A stretch of 64,000 nt of DNA from Pararhodobacter oceanensis (GTDB lineage: Bacteria > Pseudomonadota > Alphaproteobacteria > Rhodobacterales > Rhodobacteraceae), in contig NZ_QDKM01000007.1 in the NCBI RefSeq assembly GCF_003076755.1, positions 106,432-170,431 of the forward strand. The letters are read 5' to 3'. Shown in pieces: positions 29,909 to 37,461 of the stretch. The first letter of the stretch is position 1. Every line of letters starts with the position of its first letter. Below the pieces are notes generated by a model. That model was not told the origin of the DNA. It ran no database searches and worked only from the letters and a program-made list of their open reading frames with translations. The position numbers were made by a program, and so were the translations under genes.

Positions 29909-30871
29909 ATGAGCGCCGTTCTGAATATGATCCTGCAGCGTGTGTTTCTGGGCCTGCTGACGCTGCTGGTGGTGTCGGCGCTGGTCTTTGTCTCGGTGGA
30001 ATTCCTACCCGGCGATGTCGCCGAGCAGATCCTCGGCCAGTCGGCGACGCCCGAGACCCTTGCGGCACTGCGTGAACAACTGGGGCTGAACACGCCGCCG
30101 GTGCAGCGCTATCTGGCGTGGCTGGGTGGCATTTTGCAGGGCGATTTCGGCCGTTCGGTGATCAACCAGCGCGAAATCACCGCGATACTGGCCGACCGGC
30201 TGGGCAACACCCTGTTTCTGGCGGCGATGGCGACGCTGATCGCGGTGCCGCTGGCGGTGGGTCTGGGCATTCTGGCGGCGCTCAAGCGCAACACATGGAT
30301 CGACCGCTGGATCAATATCGGCACGCTGACGGCGATTTCCTTTCCCGAGTTCTTTGTCGCTTACGGGCTGATCTATGTGTTCTCGGCGAAACTGGGCTGG
30401 CTGCCGTCGATCTCGGTGGTTGGCAGCGATACGGCGTTGAGCGACCGTCTGGTGCTGACCCTCCTGCCCGCGCTGACCCTGACGCTGATTGTCACCGCGC
30501 ATATGATGCGGATGACCCGTGCCTCGCTGATCAACTTGCTGGCCCTGCCCTATGTCGAGATGGCGCGGCTCAAAGGCGCGGCGCAGCGCCGCGTGGTGGT
30601 GGTGCATGCGCTGCCCAATGCGGTGGCGCCGATCGTCAATGTGATCGCGCTCAATATCGCCTATATGATCGCCGGTGTGGTGATTGTCGAAGTGGTCTTT
30701 GTCTATCCCGGCCTTGGCCAGTTGCTGGTCGATAGCGTGTCGAAACGCGATGTCACCGTGGTGCAGGCGGCCTGTCTGATCTTCGCCTCGGCGTTCATTC
30801 TGTTCAACCTTGTGGCCGACGTGATCTCGATCCTGTCGAACCCGCGCCTTTTGCACCGGAGCACCAAATGA
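29909..30871 (+). CDS. ABC transporter permease, DppB type
   Basis: The 320-residue permease has six helices. It has the N-terminal LGLLTLLVVSALVFVSVEFLPGD typical of DppB/OppB proteins, LREQLGLNTPPVQRYLAWL, and the coupling loop YVEMARLKGAAQRRVVVVHALPNA. It overlaps the next permease by ATGA. GGAGGA precedes the ATG. Confidence 0.93.
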   Translation: MSAVLNMILQRVFLGLLTLLVVSALVFVSVEFLPGDVAEQILGQSATPETLAALREQLGLNTPPVQRYLAWLGGILQGDFGRSVINQREITAILADRLGNTLFLAAMATLIAVPLAVGLGILAALKRNTWIDRWINIGTLTAISFPEFFVAYGLIYVFSAKLGWLPSISVVGSDTALSDRLVLTLLPALTLTLIVTAHMMRMTRASLINLLALPYVEMARLKGAAQRRVVVVHALPNAVAPIVNVIALNIAYMIAGVVIVEVVFVYPGLGQLLVDSVSKRDVTVVQAACLIFASAFILFNLVADVISILSNPRLLHRSTK

Positions 30872-31686
30872 TCCGCCAGCTTCGCAATGTGCCGCTGACC
30901 GCAATGTTCGGCATTCTGGTGATCGTGAGCTATGCCGTGATCGCCATTTTCGCACCGCTCATCGCCCCCTATCCCGAAACCGCGATTGTCGGGATGGAGT
31001 ATCTGCCGTGGTCCGAAGAGTTCCTGCTGGGCACCGATTCTCTGGGCCGTGATATGCTCTCGCGGCTGATCTACGGGGCGCGCAACACGCTGGGGATTGC
31101 CCTTGCGACGACGGTGATCGCCTTTGTCATCGGCTGTTCGGTGGCGCTGTTGGCAGTGACGTTGCAGGGCTGGGTCGATCAGTTGATCTCGCGGATGGTG
31201 GATGTGATGATGTCGATCCCGACGCTGATCACCTCGCTGTTATTGCTGATGATTTTCGGCACCAGCGTGCTCAACCTGATCCTGATTATCGCGCTGCTCT
31301 TTTCGACCATCGTGTTTCGCATCGCCCGCGCAGTGGCGATGGGCGTGGTGGTGATGGATTACGTCGAGGCGGCGCGCATCCGTGGCGAAGGTCTGTTGTG
31401 GATCATGTTCCGCGAGATCCTGCCCAATGCGGCGACGCCGCTGGTCGCCGAGTTCGGGCTGCGGTTTACCTTTGTGTTCCTGACCATCTCGGCGCTGTCC
31501 TTCCTTGGCTTGGGCGTGCAGCCGCCCTTGGCCGATTGGGGCGCGATGGTGCGCGAGAACGCCTCGCTGATCACCTTTGGCGACCTGACACCGCTGCTGC
31601 CGGCGGGCGCGATTGCGCTGCTGACGCTGGCGGTGAATTTCATCGTTGACTGGATGCTGCATATGTCCAGCGGGTTGAAAGACTAA
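30868..31686 (+). CDS. ABC transporter permease, DppC type
   Basis: The 272-residue permease contains the DppC hallmark EFLLGTDSLGRDMLSRLIYGARNTLGIAL. The coupling loop is YVEAARIRGEGLLWIMFREILPNA, then LSFLGLGVQPPLADWGAMV. It pairs with the preceding DppB-type permease to form the membrane channel. Confidence 0.93.
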   Translation: MIRQLRNVPLTAMFGILVIVSYAVIAIFAPLIAPYPETAIVGMEYLPWSEEFLLGTDSLGRDMLSRLIYGARNTLGIALATTVIAFVIGCSVALLAVTLQGWVDQLISRMVDVMMSIPTLITSLLLLMIFGTSVLNLILIIALLFSTIVFRIARAVAMGVVVMDYVEAARIRGEGLLWIMFREILPNAATPLVAEFGLRFTFVFLTISALSFLGLGVQPPLADWGAMVRENASLITFGDLTPLLPAGAIALLTLAVNFIVDWMLHMSSGLKD

Positions 31687-31704
31687 GACTGAAGGATTGA
31701 CCGC

Positions 31705-33348
31705 ATGAGCCAGCCCCCCCTGCTAGAAATCCGCGATCTGGTGATCGAAGCCAGCGCCGGAAAACGCACCGCGCCGGGCAGCGGCAAAGCCTTGATCGAC
31801 GGCATCAACCTGACCCTGAAACGCGGCGAGGTGCTGGGGTTGATCGGCGAATCCGGTGCCGGGAAATCCACTCTCGGGCTGGGCGCGATGGGGTTCACCC
31901 GCGACGGTTGCCGCTTTGCCGGTGGCTCGGTGACATTTGACGGGACCGAGTTGACCAGCGCCCGCCCCGCCGTCCGGCGCGGGCTGCGCTCGACCCGCAT
32001 CGCCTATGTCGCGCAATCGGCGGCCGCCAGTTTCAACCCCGCCTATAAGCTGATCCGTCAATATGCCGAGTTTCCGGTGCTTGCCCAAGGCCGCAGCCGC
32101 CGCGAGGTCGAAGCGGATGCGGTGACCACCTACCGGCAGATGAAACTGCCCAACCCCGAAGAGATCGGCTTTCGCTATCCGCATCAGGTCTCGGGCGGGC
32201 AGTTGCAGCGGGCGATGACGGCGATGGCGATGGCCTGCCGCCCCGATCTGATCATCTTTGACGAGCCGACGACGGCGCTGGATGTGACGACGCAGATCGA
32301 GGTTCTGGGCGCGATCCGAGATGCGGTGCGCGATTTCGGCACCGCGGCGCTCTATATCACCCATGATCTGGCGGTGGTCTCGCAGATGGCCGACCGGATT
32401 ATGGTTTTGCGCCACGGCAAATTGGTCGAGGAGGCGGCGACCGAGACGATGCTTGCCGATCCGCAGGAAGAGTATACCAGATCGCTCTGGGCGGTGCGGG
32501 CGTTCGAGGCGCCGGCCAAGCCTGTCCCCGCCGAGGATGTGCAGCCGCTGGTCTCTTTGCGCAAGGTGACAGCGAGTTACGGGCGCATCGGGCCGGATGT
32601 GCTGCGCGCGGTGAGTTTTGATCTGCACGCGGGGCGCACGCTGGCGGTGGTCGGCGAGAGCGGCTCGGGCAAGACCACGGCGGCGCGCTGCGCCATGGGG
32701 CTGTTGCCGCGCAGTGGCGGCGATGTGCTGCTGGACGGTGTGTCGCTGCCGCCCGATTACCGCAAACGCAGCAAAGCGCAGTTGCAACAGGTGCAGATCA
32801 TCTATCAGATGGCAGATACAGCGCTGAATCCCAAGCAGAAAATCGGCGATATCATCGCGCGGCCACTGAAGTTCTACACCGGTTTGCGCGGGCGCAAGCT
32901 GACCGCGCGGGTGCGGGAATTGATGACGGCGATCGACCTTGATCCCGATGTCTATTATCACCGCCGCCCCGGGGAATTATCCGGCGGGCAGAAACAGCGC
33001 ATCGGCATTGCCCGCGCGCTGGCGGCGGAACCGCGGGTGGTGATCTGTGACGAGGTGACCTCGGCGCTGGATCAACTGGTTGCCGAGGGGATTTTGCGGT
33101 TGCTGGCGCGGCTGCAACAGGAGCTGGGGATCAGCTATCTGTTCATCACCCATGATATCGCCACGGTGCGGGCGATCGCCGATGATGTGGTGGTGATGCA
33201 GCACGGGCAGGTGGTCGAGGCCGGTCCGAAAGCGCAGGTGCTCGACAATCCGCAGCAGGATTACACCAAATCGCTGCTGGCTTCGGTGCCCGAGATGGAC
33301 GCTGGCTGGCTGGACCGTGTGCTGACCGAGCGGGTGGCGGCGCGCTGA
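31705..33348 (+). CDS. ABC transporter ATP-binding protein, fused DppD-DppF
   Basis: The 547-residue protein holds two ATPase domains in one chain. Domain 1 has Walker A GESGAGKST, signature VSGGQLQRA and Walker B LIIFDEPT. Domain 2 has Walker A GESGSGKTT, signature LSGGQKQR and VVICDEVTSALD, where the usual DEP is DEV. Such fusions are common for family-5 importers in alphaproteobacteria. It energises import through the two upstream permeases. Confidence 0.92.
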   Translation: MSQPPLLEIRDLVIEASAGKRTAPGSGKALIDGINLTLKRGEVLGLIGESGAGKSTLGLGAMGFTRDGCRFAGGSVTFDGTELTSARPAVRRGLRSTRIAYVAQSAAASFNPAYKLIRQYAEFPVLAQGRSRREVEADAVTTYRQMKLPNPEEIGFRYPHQVSGGQLQRAMTAMAMACRPDLIIFDEPTTALDVTTQIEVLGAIRDAVRDFGTAALYITHDLAVVSQMADRIMVLRHGKLVEEAATETMLADPQEEYTRSLWAVRAFEAPAKPVPAEDVQPLVSLRKVTASYGRIGPDVLRAVSFDLHAGRTLAVVGESGSGKTTAARCAMGLLPRSGGDVLLDGVSLPPDYRKRSKAQLQQVQIIYQMADTALNPKQKIGDIIARPLKFYTGLRGRKLTARVRELMTAIDLDPDVYYHRRPGELSGGQKQRIGIARALAAEPRVVICDEVTSALDQLVAEGILRLLARLQQELGISYLFITHDIATVRAIADDVVVMQHGQVVEAGPKAQVLDNPQQDYTKSLLASVPEMDAGWLDRVLTERVAAR

Positions 33349-33423
33349 TTTCAACCCTTGCGGTCCCGAGATCGGCTTGGCTACGGGGTCGCGGAGGGGT
33401 CGGATATGCGCTGCGGCCTTGAG

Positions 33424-33436
33424 TGAAAACAATTCA
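33424..33436. promoter_or_regulatory. MetR-type operator TGAA-N5-TTCA upstream of the MttB homologue
   Basis: The 13-mer TGAAAACAATTCA fits the consensus. The 11 bases CCTTGAGTGAA at its left side are identical to those at the Rieske-gene site. It lies 83 bases before the MttB homologue start and overlaps a larger dyad. Confidence 0.65.
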
Positions 33437-33463
33437 TCAAATGGCGCATTTAATGGAATTGTT
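33428..33463. promoter_or_regulatory. 36-bp dyad with AACAATTC arms
   Basis: AACAATTC (33428-33435) is mirrored by GAATTGTT (33456-33463), 20 bases apart, in an otherwise GC-rich region. It lies 55 bases before the MttB homologue start and partly overlaps the MetR-type element. It could be a second operator or an upstream half-site pair. Confidence 0.5.
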
Positions 33464-33518
33464 CTAACCTCACGCCAAGCCTAGAGTTCGAGGGAATTCT
33501 TACTCTGCGAGGCTGATC

Positions 33519-35024
33519 ATGCGTCGACCCAGAAAACCCCGTGCCAATTCCCAGATGCTGCATGGCGGTCCGCCGCCGGTGGGCGGAAGGTTCAAACCGC
33601 TGACCGAAGAGATGGTCGCGCATATCACCGAGACCGCCTTTGATATCCTGTCCCGCATCGGCGTGGCCAGCGCGCCCGCCGATATTCGCGAGATGGCGCT
33701 GGCGCAGGGCGCGCAAGAGCGTGCCGACGGGCGTCTGACCTTCCCGCGCGCCTTGGTCGAGGATATCATCGCCGGTGCCTGTAAGCGCGTCGAGTTGCCC
33801 GGGTTCCTGCGTGATCGCGGCATCGAGGTTGGCGGCGGGCGGGTGCATATCGGCACCGGCGGCGCGGCAGTGCAGGTGCTGGATTCGCAGACCCAGAAGT
33901 TCCGCGACAGCACGCTGCGCGATCTCTACGATCTGATGCGCATTGTCGATAGCTGCGAGAGCATCCATTACTCGCTGCGGCCAGTGGTGGCGCGCGATAT
34001 GGAAGACCCGCTGGTCCTGGATATCAACACCGCCTTTGCCGCGCTCAAAGCCACCTCGAAACCGATTGGCACCAGTTTCTTTGAGCCCGCCAATGTGGCG
34101 CCGGTGGTCGAGATGTTCGACGCGGCCTTGGGCGGTGAGGACCGGTTTCGCGCGCAGCCCTTCTGCTTTGCCTCGGTCTGCCATGTGGTGCCGCCGCTGA
34201 CCCTGGCCGAAGAGGCCTGTGGGGTGATGCGCGAATGCGTGCGCCTTGGCATGCCGTTGCAGATTTGCTCGGCGGCGCAGGCGGGGGCGACCAGTCCGGC
34301 GGCCTTGGCCGGAGCACTAGCGCAGGGGCTGGCGGAATCGCTGGCCGGTCTGGTGCTGGTCAATATGATGCAGCCCGGTTTCCCCTGTATTCTGGCCTTC
34401 CTGCCGTTCATTTCCGATCTGCGCACCGGCGCGATGACCGGCGGCTCGGGCGAAGCGGCGGTGGCCAATGCGGCGGCGGCGCAACTGTTGCTGGCGATGG
34501 GTCTGCCCTCGACGGTTTCGGCGGGGATGACCGATGCCAAGACCGCCGACGCGCAATCGGGCTATGAGAAGGGCTATACGATCTCGCTCGCGGCGCAGGC
34601 GGGGGCGGATATGATCAACCTCAGCGTCGGAATGCTGGGCTCGATCATGGCCGCCAGCAAAGAGGCGCTGGTGATCGACAATGATATGTGCGGCGCGATC
34701 CTGCGCTCGGTGCGCGGTATCGAGATGTTTGAGGGTGCGATTGATCTCGATCTGATCGAACAGGTGGTGACCGGCGAGGGCCATTATCTGGGCACCGCGC
34801 AGACCATGGCGCTGATGACCCGCGAATATGTCTATCCCAGTCTTGGCGACCGGCAGAATATCTACAACTGGGTGCAGAGCGGCGAACGCACAATCTGGCA
34901 CCGCGCGATTGACTGTGTGACCGAGTTGGAGGCGCGTCCTGCCCCCGATCATCTGCCCGCCGATGTCGAGGCCGCGATCCGCGCCCGCATGCCCATCCAC
35001 CTGCCTGAATTCGCGAAAGCCTGA
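33519..35024 (+). CDS. MttB-family (trimethylamine methyltransferase-like) protein, non-pyrrolysine
   Basis: The 501-residue protein belongs to the MttB superfamily: FKPLTEEMVAHITETAFDILSRIGV at the start, GRVHIGTGGAAVQVLDSQT, and GMTDAKTADAQSGYEKGYT. Members transfer methyl groups from quaternary or tertiary amines, usually to a corrinoid protein. The frame is uninterrupted, with no in-frame UAG where archaeal MttB carries pyrrolysine. That places it with the MtgB-like members (glycine betaine, proline betaine, carnitine and others). No corrinoid protein gene is adjacent. It is followed by two GcvT-fused dehydrogenases 3 and 4 bases apart, indicating one operon. Confidence 0.85.
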   Translation: MRRPRKPRANSQMLHGGPPPVGGRFKPLTEEMVAHITETAFDILSRIGVASAPADIREMALAQGAQERADGRLTFPRALVEDIIAGACKRVELPGFLRDRGIEVGGGRVHIGTGGAAVQVLDSQTQKFRDSTLRDLYDLMRIVDSCESIHYSLRPVVARDMEDPLVLDINTAFAALKATSKPIGTSFFEPANVAPVVEMFDAALGGEDRFRAQPFCFASVCHVVPPLTLAEEACGVMRECVRLGMPLQICSAAQAGATSPAALAGALAQGLAESLAGLVLVNMMQPGFPCILAFLPFISDLRTGAMTGGSGEAAVANAAAAQLLLAMGLPSTVSAGMTDAKTADAQSGYEKGYTISLAAQAGADMINLSVGMLGSIMAASKEALVIDNDMCGAILRSVRGIEMFEGAIDLDLIEQVVTGEGHYLGTAQTMALMTREYVYPSLGDRQNIYNWVQSGERTIWHRAIDCVTELEARPAPDHLPADVEAAIRARMPIHLPEFAKA

Positions 35025-35027
35025 GCC

Positions 35028-37457
35028 ATGAAAACCCATGCAAAAGTCGTCATCATCGGTGGCGGTATTGTCGGCGTCTCGACGCTGTATCATCTGGCCC
35101 GCGCCGGTGTCACCGACACGCTGCTGGTCGAGAAAAACGAGCTAACCAGCGGCTCGACCTGGCACGCCGCGGGGAATATCCCGACCTATGCCAATAGCTG
35201 GGGCGGGATGCGCGCGGGCAATTATGCCTGGCGGCTGTATAAGGATCTGGCCGAGGAGGTCGATTACCCGATCACCTATCGACACACCGGCGCCTTCTGG
35301 CCCGCGCATACCCCCGAGCGGATGGAGTTTTTCCGCCATTTGACCGGCATTTCCAAGGGCTTGGGCTATGATATGGCGATGGTCAGCCCCGCCGAGATGG
35401 ACGCGATGCATCCCTATTTCACCTCGGGCGACAGTATTCGTGGCGGTATCTATGACCCCTATGAGGGCGATGTCGATCCCAGCCAGCTGACCCAAGCGCT
35501 GGCCAAGGGCGCGCGTGATCTGGGGGCGCAGATTGCGCGGTTTACCACCGTCACCGGCATCACCCGCACGCCTTCGGGCGAATGGGATGTGGCCACCGAC
35601 AAGGGCAATGTGCGCGCCGAAATCGTGATCAACGCGGCGGGGTATTTCGGCCGTAAGGTCGGCGAGATGGTCGGGCAGAAACTGCCGGTGGTGACGCTGG
35701 AGCATCAGTATCTGGTGACCGAGAGCCTGCCGGAACTGGCCGCCAACCCCGAGAACTTCCCGCTCGTGCGGGATCCCGACATTATGTATTACCTGCGCCG
35801 CGAGCGAAACGGGTTCCTGCTGGGCTCTTATGGCCATGCGGGGCGTCCGGCGTGGCTGGACGGGATGCCGGATTGTTTTGCCAACCAGCTTTATCCCGAC
35901 AGTGTCGACGATATCGCCGAGGTGCTCGACGCGGCGCTGACCCATGTGCCGATCCTTGGCGAGGCCGGTGTCGGGCGCTTTGTTAACGGCCCGATCCCCT
36001 ATAGCCCCGATGGCGCGCCGCTCTGTGGTCCGGCCTTCGGACTGCCGAATTTCTATCATGCCTGCGCCTTTCCTGTCGGCGTCACGCATTCCGCCGCAGC
36101 CGCCAAGACGTTGACCGAATGGATCACCGAAGGCGAAACAGAATGGGATATGTCTATGTGGGATCCACGCCGGTTTGGGGAAATCTGGGCCACCTTTGAC
36201 TATACGGTCGCCCGCTCGAGCGAACTTTATGAGAACCAATATGCGATCCCCTACCCGCACCGGATGTGGCATGCGGCGCGGCCGGTGCAGACCACCCCGC
36301 TTTACGAGCGGCTCAAATCCAAGGGCGCGGTGTTTGGCCAGATCGCCGGCTGGGAGCGGGCCTTCTGGTTCGAGACCGAGGCGGTGCGCAACGACAATGT
36401 GCTGAGCTTCCATGATGAATGCTGGGAACCGGCGGTGGCCGCCGAATGCCGCGCGGTGCGCGATCATGTCGGGATTATGGATCACGGCGGTTTCACCCGT
36501 TTCGAGGTCGAAGGCCCCGGTGCCACCGAGTTCCTGAACCGCGTGTTCTGCGGCGCTATGCCGGCCATCGGGCGGGTGAAACTGAGCTATATGCTGACCC
36601 CGCGCGGCAAAATCTGGTCCGAGGCGACAATCGCGCGGCTGGATGAGAACCGCTATCTTCTGTGCGGTCCGACATTGGCCGACAAGCGCGATCACGACTG
36701 GATGATGCGGTTTATGCCCGAAAGCGGCGTCACCCTGCGCCGCGGCTCGGAGTTCAACGCCGCGCTTTTGGTGATGGGGCCGAAATCGCGGGCCTTGTTG
36801 CAGCCCCTGACCGATGCCGATCTCTCGGTGGAGTCTGCGTCGTGGATGTCCGTCCGCGAGATCACTCTGGCAGGCGTGGAGATGATCGCGCTGCGGGTGT
36901 CCTATGTCGGCGAATTGGGCTGGGAATTGCACCTGCGCGACGCGGATCTGGTCACCGTCTATGAGGCGATCAGCGCGGGCGGTGCGGAACACGGGCTGGT
37001 GGACTTTGGCTCCTATGCGCTGAATGCGATGCGGCTGGAGAAAGCCTATCACGGCTGGGGCTCGGATTTCGGCATCGAATACACGATGTTTGACGCCGGT
37101 CTCGACCGTTTCGTCAGCCGCAAAAAGGCGGATTTCATTGGCCGCGAGGCGTTTCTGGCCCATGCGGAACAGGAAAAATCCTATCACTTCACCGGTTTCA
37201 AACTGCTGGGTGCAGGGGCTGATGCACTGCCCTCAAGCCCGATCTGCCGCGATGGCGAGACGCTGGGCTATGTCAGTTCGGGCGGCAGCGGGTTTCGCAT
37301 TGCCGAGGGCAGCGGCCAGCGGCTGGCCTTGGGCTATCTGAGCATTCCGACCACGCCGGGCGATGTTTTCGAGATCGAAGTGCTGGGCGAACCGGTGCGC
37401 GCGATTGTCACGGCGACACCCTTCTATGATCCTGAAAACGCTCGGTTGAAAGGCTGA
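35028..37457 (+). CDS. FAD-dependent dehydrogenase with GcvT domain (dimethylglycine/sarcosine dehydrogenase-like), copy 1
   Basis: The 809-residue protein has an N-terminal DAO-type flavin domain (VVIIGGGIVGVSTLYHLARAG). Its GSTWHAAG motif contains the histidine to which FAD is attached covalently in dimethylglycine dehydrogenase. A C-terminal GcvT/aminomethyltransferase region follows (FLNRVFCGAMP, MLTPRGKIWSEATIARL, VSYVGELGWELH). Such proteins oxidatively demethylate N-methyl amino acids and pass the C1 unit to tetrahydrofolate. The N-terminal half differs clearly from copy 2 (NIPTYANSWGGMRAGNYAW after the FAD site), suggesting a different substrate. Confidence 0.87.
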   Translation: MKTHAKVVIIGGGIVGVSTLYHLARAGVTDTLLVEKNELTSGSTWHAAGNIPTYANSWGGMRAGNYAWRLYKDLAEEVDYPITYRHTGAFWPAHTPERMEFFRHLTGISKGLGYDMAMVSPAEMDAMHPYFTSGDSIRGGIYDPYEGDVDPSQLTQALAKGARDLGAQIARFTTVTGITRTPSGEWDVATDKGNVRAEIVINAAGYFGRKVGEMVGQKLPVVTLEHQYLVTESLPELAANPENFPLVRDPDIMYYLRRERNGFLLGSYGHAGRPAWLDGMPDCFANQLYPDSVDDIAEVLDAALTHVPILGEAGVGRFVNGPIPYSPDGAPLCGPAFGLPNFYHACAFPVGVTHSAAAAKTLTEWITEGETEWDMSMWDPRRFGEIWATFDYTVARSSELYENQYAIPYPHRMWHAARPVQTTPLYERLKSKGAVFGQIAGWERAFWFETEAVRNDNVLSFHDECWEPAVAAECRAVRDHVGIMDHGGFTRFEVEGPGATEFLNRVFCGAMPAIGRVKLSYMLTPRGKIWSEATIARLDENRYLLCGPTLADKRDHDWMMRFMPESGVTLRRGSEFNAALLVMGPKSRALLQPLTDADLSVESASWMSVREITLAGVEMIALRVSYVGELGWELHLRDADLVTVYEAISAGGAEHGLVDFGSYALNAMRLEKAYHGWGSDFGIEYTMFDAGLDRFVSRKKADFIGREAFLAHAEQEKSYHFTGFKLLGAGADALPSSPICRDGETLGYVSSGGSGFRIAEGSGQRLALGYLSIPTTPGDVFEIEVLGEPVRAIVTATPFYDPENARLKG

Positions 37458-37461
37458 TCCC

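Noticed and set aside
33519..35024. Pyrrolysine-containing trimethylamine methyltransferase
   Set aside because: There is no in-frame UAG in the MttB homologue and no pyl genes are visible.
35142..37187. A 681-codon open frame antisense to the first GcvT-type dehydrogenase
   Set aside because: It is a shadow of a gene with clear FAD and GcvT motifs on the plus strand.
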